Below, piece after piece: positions 58,753 to 64,000 of a stretch of 64,000 nucleotides of DNA (the stretch's first letter is position 1; the number at the start of each line of letters is the position of its first letter). The notes beneath the pieces are model-generated. The model worked only from the letters and a program-made list of their open reading frames with translations, ran no database searches and was not told the origin of the DNA. Source of the DNA: Flavobacterium cerinum (GTDB lineage: Bacteria; Bacteroidota; Bacteroidia; Flavobacteriales; Flavobacteriaceae). A program made the position numbers and the translations under genes. The stretch spans positions 62,001 through 126,000 of the forward strand of contig NZ_SBII01000012.1 in assembly GCF_004028155.1 (NCBI RefSeq), in the 5' to 3' direction.

Positions 58753-59292
58753 ATGAGAAAACTGGCCAACAGCGAACTGGGACGAATGAGCATTGCCGAT
58801 TTTAAAGATGCTGAGAAAACACCACTAATATTAATACTGGACGACATTAGAAGCCTTCATAATATAGGCTCGGTATTTCGTACTGCCGATGCTTTCCTTA
58901 TCGAAAAGATATACCTGTGCGGCATAACTGCCGTGCCACCCAATAAAGAAATACACAAAACCGCACTGGGTGCTACTGATACTGTTACCTGGGAATACAA
59001 TAAAGATGTACTTGAAGTAATCACTGTACTGCAAAAAGAAAATGTAGATGTCTGGGCTATAGAACAGGTAGACGATTCTGTTTATTTACAGGATTTCAGT
59101 CCGGAAAAGGATAAAAAATATGCACTTGTTTTTGGCAACGAAGTAAAAGGTGTATCGCAGGAAGCAATAAAACTATGCAGTGGTACAATAGAAATACCTC
59201 AACTGGGCACGAAACACTCATTGAACATATCTGTAAGTGCCGGGATCGTAGTCTGGGATATTTTCCAGAAGTACTACACCCCTGCCAACTAA
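58753..59292 (+). CDS. TrmH/SpoU family RNA 2'-O-methyltransferase
   Basis: 179 residues from the ATG at 58753 (MRKLANSELGRMSIADFKDA); the frame is open upstream only over the promoter element. Knotted SPOUT-fold motifs are LDDIRSLHNIGSVFRTADAF (motif 1), ALVFGNEVKGVSQEAI (motif 2) and IPQLGTKHSLNISVSAGIVV (motif 3). It methylates a ribose in tRNA or rRNA; target not determined. Its 3' end overlaps the convergent HAD gene by 4 bp. Confidence 0.92.
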   Translation: MRKLANSELGRMSIADFKDAEKTPLILILDDIRSLHNIGSVFRTADAFLIEKIYLCGITAVPPNKEIHKTALGATDTVTWEYNKDVLEVITVLQKENVDVWAIEQVDDSVYLQDFSPEKDKKYALVFGNEVKGVSQEAIKLCSGTIEIPQLGTKHSLNISVSAGIVVWDIFQKYYTPAN

Positions 59293-59927
59293 ACCGGTTT
59301 TTGTAAAGCCAATTTTAAAAGATCCGCCGGATCATGCAAAACATGATCCGGCTTATTGTTTTTAAGCACCTGCTCATTGTCATACCCCCAGCTTACCCAC
59401 GCTACTTTAACATTGCTTTTTCGGCAGGCAATAACATCGCGAAGCTCATCACCCACATACAATATTTCCGATGGGTCAAGTTTCTTTTCTTTGAGGAATT
59501 TATTTAAAAGCACGTGTTTTCCGAAGACGCTTCGGGAACAGTAAACATTCTTATTTGCAATTCCTTTCAATTCAAAAAACTGTGCTATGTTCTTTTTAGA
59601 ATTAGAAGAAAGCACGGCATATTTAATATTGTTCATGGCTAATGAACCTAACAATTGCTCTATGTCTTTATTGAATTCCAATTGCGGAATAGCATCTTTG
59701 TATTTTTTAATTACAGCCGATACCAAAAACGGAATTCTGTACAACGGAACATTAAGGCATTTGCAGCGTTCGCTAATACTCATACTTCGAAGATGGGGCA
59801 AATTATCTTCGGTCATTAAAGCATAACCGTGTTTAACCGCCAGTTCATTATATAGCGAAATAAAAATGCTGCGGCTGTCTACCAGCGTGCCATCAAAATC
59901 GAAGACAATGTATTTATAAGGCTGCAT
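59289..59927 (-). CDS. HAD family hydrolase (phosphoglycolate phosphatase-like)
   Basis: 212 residues. HAD motif I is VFDFDGTLVDSRS (Asp9/Asp11), motif II is AVLSSNSKKNI, the Lys of motif III is near GKHVLLNKFLKEKK, and motif IV is LYVGDELRDVIACRKS. The helical cap between motifs I and II marks subfamily IA. The substrate is probably a small phosphate ester. It lies 5 bp downstream of the FolK fusion gene on the same strand. Confidence 0.9.
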   Translation of the reverse strand: MQPYKYIVFDFDGTLVDSRSIFISLYNELAVKHGYALMTEDNLPHLRSMSISERCKCLNVPLYRIPFLVSAVIKKYKDAIPQLEFNKDIEQLLGSLAMNNIKYAVLSSNSKKNIAQFFELKGIANKNVYCSRSVFGKHVLLNKFLKEKKLDPSEILYVGDELRDVIACRKSNVKVAWVSWGYDNEQVLKNNKPDHVLHDPADLLKLALQKPV

Positions 59928-59932
59928 AAAAT

Positions 59933-61063
59933 TTAGACGTGCGAATGTATCTGCTCCAATGCCCAGATGTAATCTTCCTGATTATGAACAAAGTCGCGGT
60001 TAGACACATCGAGTATAAGGACGTTAAGTCCGCTTTGAGTTTTTATATAATCCAGATACCCCTGATTAATTTTATCAAGATAATCAGCTTCGATATCCTG
60101 TTCATAACTGCGCCCTCTTAGTTTTATATGTTCTAAAAGTGTTGCCGTAGTTTGGTACAGGTACACATACAGTCCCGGCCTGCGCATTTCGCCATACATG
60201 ATATCAAACAGTTTTCTGTACAACGTATACTCATCATCTTCCAAAGTGACTTTAGAAAAAATCAGTGATTTGATAATATGATAATCGGCTACAACAAAAT
60301 CGGATGCGGCATTAAATTGTGAAACATCATCAGTTAATTGCTGATACCTATCGGCTAAAAAAGACATCTCCAGCGAGAATGCATAACGTTGCGGGTCTTT
60401 ATAAAACTGCGGTAGAAACGGATTATCGGCAAAACGTTCTAAAACGATCTTGCCATTAAAATCCTGTGCTATCTTTCCGGCAAGGCTGGTTTTACCTGCC
60501 CCTATGTTTCCTTCTATAGCAATATAGTTATGGCGCTGCGGTTTTAGTTCGTCTATGGGTGCCGGAAGCTGCAATACAAATTCGTACGCACTATTATCTG
60601 TACTATTAGCGATAAGCGTATGAATATCCTGCTTTAACACAGGGTGTACCCATGCCGAAGCCACATCACGCATTGGGATAAGTACAAAATTCCTTTCCTG
60701 CATCCGCGGATGCGGTACCAAAAGCTGTTCGTCATTAATAACTTCATTATTAAAAGCAATAATATCGATATCGATACTGCGCGAATGGTAACGTTCTGTA
60801 GTACTGCGTACTCTGCCACCTTCATGTTCTGCTTTTTGAAGTTCGGCAAGAAGTTCATGCGGATGTTTTTGGGTGTGCACCACGATACAGCAATTGTAAA
60901 AGTCTTCGCCATCAAATCCTACCGATGGATTCTCATACAATCCCGATACTTTTACTACCGTGGCAATGTGGCTATGGATATAATTGATGCATGACTGCAG
61001 GTTTTCAAGGCGATTGCCCATATTACTACCTAGTCCTAATATGGCTGTGTTTTGAAATTTCAT
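59933..61063 (-). CDS. folK: Bifunctional FolK / deoxynucleoside kinase
   Basis: 376 residues in two modules. Residues 1-160 are HPPK (FolK): ILGLGSNMGNRLENL, VSGLYENPSVGFDGEDFYNC, SRSIDIDIIAFN and PHPRMQERNFVLIPMRDV. It transfers pyrophosphate to hydroxymethyl-dihydropterin in folate synthesis. Residues about 170-376 are a deoxynucleoside kinase: P-loop EGNIGAGKTSLAGKI, LERFADNPFLPQFY, ADRYQQL and LRGRSYEQDI. The fusion joins folate and deoxynucleotide salvage and is known in Bacteroidetes. The HAD gene follows in the same operon. Confidence 0.93.
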   Translation of the reverse strand: MKFQNTAILGLGSNMGNRLENLQSCINYIHSHIATVVKVSGLYENPSVGFDGEDFYNCCIVVHTQKHPHELLAELQKAEHEGGRVRSTTERYHSRSIDIDIIAFNNEVINDEQLLVPHPRMQERNFVLIPMRDVASAWVHPVLKQDIHTLIANSTDNSAYEFVLQLPAPIDELKPQRHNYIAIEGNIGAGKTSLAGKIAQDFNGKIVLERFADNPFLPQFYKDPQRYAFSLEMSFLADRYQQLTDDVSQFNAASDFVVADYHIIKSLIFSKVTLEDDEYTLYRKLFDIMYGEMRRPGLYVYLYQTTATLLEHIKLRGRSYEQDIEADYLDKINQGYLDYIKTQSGLNVLILDVSNRDFVHNQEDYIWALEQIHSHV

Positions 61064-61224
61064 AAGTGCAAAGTAACTAAAACATTCAATGCTCCTCTAA
61101 AATTAATGCTTAGTGTTAATAAATTTACAAGGAGGTATCAAAAAGCAATATCAAAAATCTATCTTAGCTTTTGTAACATATTGTATAGATATGCGACCTA
61201 TTCTAAAAATAAAACCTATTTATC

Positions 61225-62997
61225 ATGCAGTTTTTAAAAAATGTATTATCTACCCTGGTAGGACTGTTCCTATTTTGCTTTTTATTCTTTTTCCTAATCG
61301 TACTTATTGGAGTTGCTGCTGCAGGTAGCGGCAAAGAAGAGATAGTTGTGGTAAAAGACAACTCGGTTATTGAACTTGACATTGCAGGAGTAACGAATGA
61401 CTACTCGGGAAAATTTAAATACAAGGATTTTGCAATGTTCGATTCTGAACCTAAAGACGGATTAATGGACATTATAAAAGCCATTGATTATGCAAAAAAA
61501 GATGAAAAAATAAAAGGTATCTCTATAACGAACAGCAGCAGTATGCTGGGTATTGCCCAAAATAAAGCGCTTCGTGATAAACTGGAAGATTTTAAAAAAT
61601 CAGGAAAATTTGTTGTATCCTATTCAGATGGGTATTCGCAAAGTGACTACTACCTGAACTCGGTATCTGACACGATTTACCTGAATCCTGTAGGTGATCT
61701 TGATTTTAAAGGATTGTCATCCGAGGTAATGTTCTACAAAGACCTTCAGGAAAAAACAGGCATTACAATGGAGGTTATCCGCCATGGTAAATACAAAAGT
61801 GCTGTTGAGCCATTTTTAAGCAATGAAATGAGTCCTGCAAACAGAGAGCAGATAACTGCTTTATTAACTTCGGTTTGGAGCTCTGTAGTAACAGATATTT
61901 CTAAAAGCCGTAAAATACCCGTAGACAGTCTTAACAGCATAGCTGATAACCTTGGCGCACGTACACCGGAATTAGCGAAACAGGTAAAACTGATTGACAA
62001 AATAGGCTATGAAGATGAGTACCATGCCGGTATCAAAAAAGCGCTTAAAGTTAAAAAAGACGAAGATTATAACAGCGTAGCTATCCTTGATTATGTTAAA
62101 GCAACTGCTATGAACGACCTGCTTTCAAGCGCAGAAGACGAAATTGCAGTTATCTATGCCCAAGGTGAAATAAGAGGAGGAGAAGGTGATGTTAACATTA
62201 TTGCAGAAGGTGCTATGAGAACGGCACTTAAAGCTGCACGTGACAATAAAAATGTAAAAGCGATTGTACTTAGGGTTGATTCTCCGGGTGGAAGCGCACT
62301 AACATCTGAACTGATATGGAGAGATATTGAACTGGCTAAAAAAGTAAAACCGGTAGTAGTTTCTATGGGTAACCTTGCAGCCTCTGGCGGATATTACATT
62401 TCATGTAACGCAAGCAGAATTTTTGCTGAACCTGGTACTATAACAGGATCTATTGGAGTATTTGGTGTACTGCCAAACTTCACGAAACTGTCTAACAACA
62501 TTGGTATCCATACAGAGCAGGTAAGCACACACAAAAATGCATCAGGCTATAGTGTTTTCACTCCGTTAAAAGATGACACTAGGGCTATTATACAGCAAGG
62601 TGTAGAGAAAGTATACACAACATTTGTGAGCCGTGTAGCTGCAGGTAGAAAACTTAGTTTTGACCAGGTAGACGCTATTGCACAAGGCCGTGTATGGTCG
62701 GGTGCTGAAGCACTTAAAAACGGACTTGTAGACGAAATAGGCGGACTTGATGCTGCCATAAAATATGCTGCAAAATTAGGCAAGACTACAGATTATTCTA
62801 CTAAGAACTATCCTGAATACGAAAAAGATTTTGGTAAAATCCTTGCACGTTTAGGTTTACCGTTTGCAAGCACTAAAGAAGAATTTATTAAAGAAGAACT
62901 GGGAGAGGAAAACTACCGTGTTATCCAACGCATCAGACGCGTAAGCCAGTTAAAAGGTACTCAGGTGATTATGCCATATGAAATAAACATAAGATAA
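61225..62997 (+). CDS. sppA: Signal peptide peptidase SppA (67-kDa type)
   Basis: 590 residues with an N-terminal membrane anchor (about 10-33). It is a tandem-domain serine protease of family S49 that degrades leftover signal peptides. The lysine of the Ser-Lys dyad is in VIRHGKYKSAVEPF (N-terminal half) and the nucleophile Ser in GNLAASGGYYISCNA (C-terminal half), as in E. coli SppA. GTITGSIGVFGVLPNF and GRVWSGAEALKNGLVDEIGG also match. Monocistronic, upstream of an AsmA-type gene. Confidence 0.95.
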   Translation: MQFLKNVLSTLVGLFLFCFLFFFLIVLIGVAAAGSGKEEIVVVKDNSVIELDIAGVTNDYSGKFKYKDFAMFDSEPKDGLMDIIKAIDYAKKDEKIKGISITNSSSMLGIAQNKALRDKLEDFKKSGKFVVSYSDGYSQSDYYLNSVSDTIYLNPVGDLDFKGLSSEVMFYKDLQEKTGITMEVIRHGKYKSAVEPFLSNEMSPANREQITALLTSVWSSVVTDISKSRKIPVDSLNSIADNLGARTPELAKQVKLIDKIGYEDEYHAGIKKALKVKKDEDYNSVAILDYVKATAMNDLLSSAEDEIAVIYAQGEIRGGEGDVNIIAEGAMRTALKAARDNKNVKAIVLRVDSPGGSALTSELIWRDIELAKKVKPVVVSMGNLAASGGYYISCNASRIFAEPGTITGSIGVFGVLPNFTKLSNNIGIHTEQVSTHKNASGYSVFTPLKDDTRAIIQQGVEKVYTTFVSRVAAGRKLSFDQVDAIAQGRVWSGAEALKNGLVDEIGGLDAAIKYAAKLGKTTDYSTKNYPEYEKDFGKILARLGLPFASTKEEFIKEELGEENYRVIQRIRRVSQLKGTQVIMPYEINIR

Positions 62998-63051
62998 TCT
63001 TCGTTAACATTAATATTATATATCTTTAGAGGCAAAATTTAAAAATTCATT

Positions 63052-64000
63052 ATGGTTAAGAAAGTTTTAAAGTGGACCGGAATATTTTTACTGGTTGTTA
63101 TAATTGCTCTGGCAGCTGCCCCGTTTTTATTTAAAGATAAAATAAAGGCAATGGTTGTTAAGACAATTAATGAAAACATTGATGCTAACGTAGCGTTTGA
63201 AGACGTGAGCCTGAGCCTGTTTAAAAATTTTCCGAAAGCAAATGTTACTATTGAAAAACTAAGCATTATCAACAAGGCGCCTTTTGCCGGAGATACCTTA
63301 GTTTACATGGGTGAGATGAGCATAAAAATGTCTGTTAAAGAACTTTTTAATGATGAAGGCGAGCCAATGAATATTGAGTCGATACACACTAAAGATGGTG
63401 TAGTAAACATTCTTTTCAATAAAGACGGCATTGGCAACTTTGATATTGCACTTAAAAATAAGGAAGAAAAACCGGGCGAGGCTAAAGAAAGTAAACCTTT
63501 TGCACTGAATATGCAGAACTACAAAGTAGAAAACCTGCGTTTTCGTTATGCCGATGAGCGCTCTAAAATAAACATGGTTATAGACAGCCTTAACCATGAA
63601 GGTAAAGGAAACATGGCTGCGAACAAGCTGGATCTTGACACTAAAACCACTGCTAAGCTTACACTTACTATGGACAAGACCAACTACATGCGTAATGTAG
63701 CACTTAGCCTTGATGCAGTTTTAGGACTTGATCTTGACAAAAGCATTTATACTTTTAAGAACAACAAAGCACTTATCAACCAGCTACCATTGGAGTTTGA
63801 CGGAAGTATTGCACTTCTTGAAGCCGGACAGCAGTTTGACCTTACTTTTAAAACACCTACCTCATCGTTTAAAAACTTTTTAGGCTTGGTGCCTGAAGCG
63901 TATTCCGGAAGTCTTTCATCCGTAAAAACCGAAGGTGATTTTACTATAAATGGTAAAGTGAATGGATTGGTTAGTGATACTACCGTTCCTAAATTCAATA
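63052..64000 (+). CDS. AsmA family protein, N-terminal part (runs off the window)
   Basis: The first 316 codons are visible. An N-terminal membrane anchor (about 7-27, TGIFLLVVIIALAAAPFLF) is followed by the AsmA pattern KAMVVKTINENIDANVAFED and VSLSLFKNFPKANVTIEKLS, then beta-rich repeats. AsmA-like proteins span the periplasm and are thought to move lipids toward the outer membrane. TATCTTTA at 63021-63028 may be its -7 element. The 3' part is missing because the window ends. Confidence 0.85.
   Translation, partial: MVKKVLKWTGIFLLVVIIALAAAPFLFKDKIKAMVVKTINENIDANVAFEDVSLSLFKNFPKANVTIEKLSIINKAPFAGDTLVYMGEMSIKMSVKELFNDEGEPMNIESIHTKDGVVNILFNKDGIGNFDIALKNKEEKPGEAKESKPFALNMQNYKVENLRFRYADERSKINMVIDSLNHEGKGNMAANKLDLDTKTTAKLTLTMDKTNYMRNVALSLDAVLGLDLDKSIYTFKNNKALINQLPLEFDGSIALLEAGQQFDLTFKTPTSSFKNFLGLVPEAYSGSLSSVKTEGDFTINGKVNGLVSDTTVPKFN

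Overview
The window looks like chromosome from a member of the Flavobacteriaceae (Bacteroidetes), probably Flavobacterium or a close relative. It is AT-rich. Genes rarely show Shine-Dalgarno sequences. Many starts are preceded by the Bacteroidetes -7 promoter element TAnnTTTG. It also encodes a type IX secretion plug protein, an S46 dipeptidyl peptidase, a SusC-like N-terminal domain family and lipoproteins of the C-SSSDD type.

Layout. 1-5.4 kb: one minus-strand operon of six tandem paralogous secreted proteins (carboxypeptidase-like regulatory domain plus a TonB-box-like LDE[LV]V motif, but no barrel), then a DUF6702 protein and an M1 peptidase cut by the window edge. 5.5-26 kb: mostly housekeeping genes (pepE, two tandem tRNA-Gly(TCC), two L,D-transpeptidases, gpmI, an acetyl-CoA hydrolase/transferase, map, an M16 protease, a T9SS plug protein, apaG, pruA, rsmG, a fatty acid desaturase, an aminotransferase, purT). 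26-34 kb: a large unknown membrane protein, an OmpR-type two-component pair, a Usp-like protein, a bestrophin channel, fabD and two tandem GNATs. 34-39 kb: a DegT/unknown/GalE sugar-nucleotide operon and a TPR-membrane-LytTR regulator coupled to an unknown protein. 39-44.4 kb: waaA, GNAT, an AhpD-like protein, a Crp/Fnr regulator and a DPP11-type S46 peptidase. 44.6-48.5 kb: an accessory island with an acidic lipoprotein, an IS1595-family transposase with a Bro-N-like companion gene, a large imperfect palindrome, and several small unknown genes. 48.6-55 kb: a second two-component system followed by an LtaS/MdoB-like transferase, a diacylglycerol kinase, a PAP2 phosphatase and a small lipoprotein. 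55.6-64 kb: tRNA-Leu and tRNA-Gly, mutS, an rRNA/tRNA methyltransferase, a HAD hydrolase, a FolK-deoxynucleoside kinase fusion, sppA, and an AsmA-family gene cut by the window edge.

The most interesting signal is a shared tandem operator, two copies of ATTCARAATT at an 11-bp period. It lies at the same distance from a -7-like element upstream of the response regulator (48605), the LtaS-like gene (50632) and the small lipoprotein (54594). A weaker copy on the minus strand lies upstream of the PAP2 gene. I read this as one autoregulated two-component regulon for envelope lipid modification with diacylglycerol recycling. A second structure worth study is the imperfect palindrome at 46678-46785. 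It sits in the leader of a small lipoprotein operon, and its left arm is repeated just before the start codon, so it could act as an RNA switch. All functions are inferred from reading the sequence; no database search was run.
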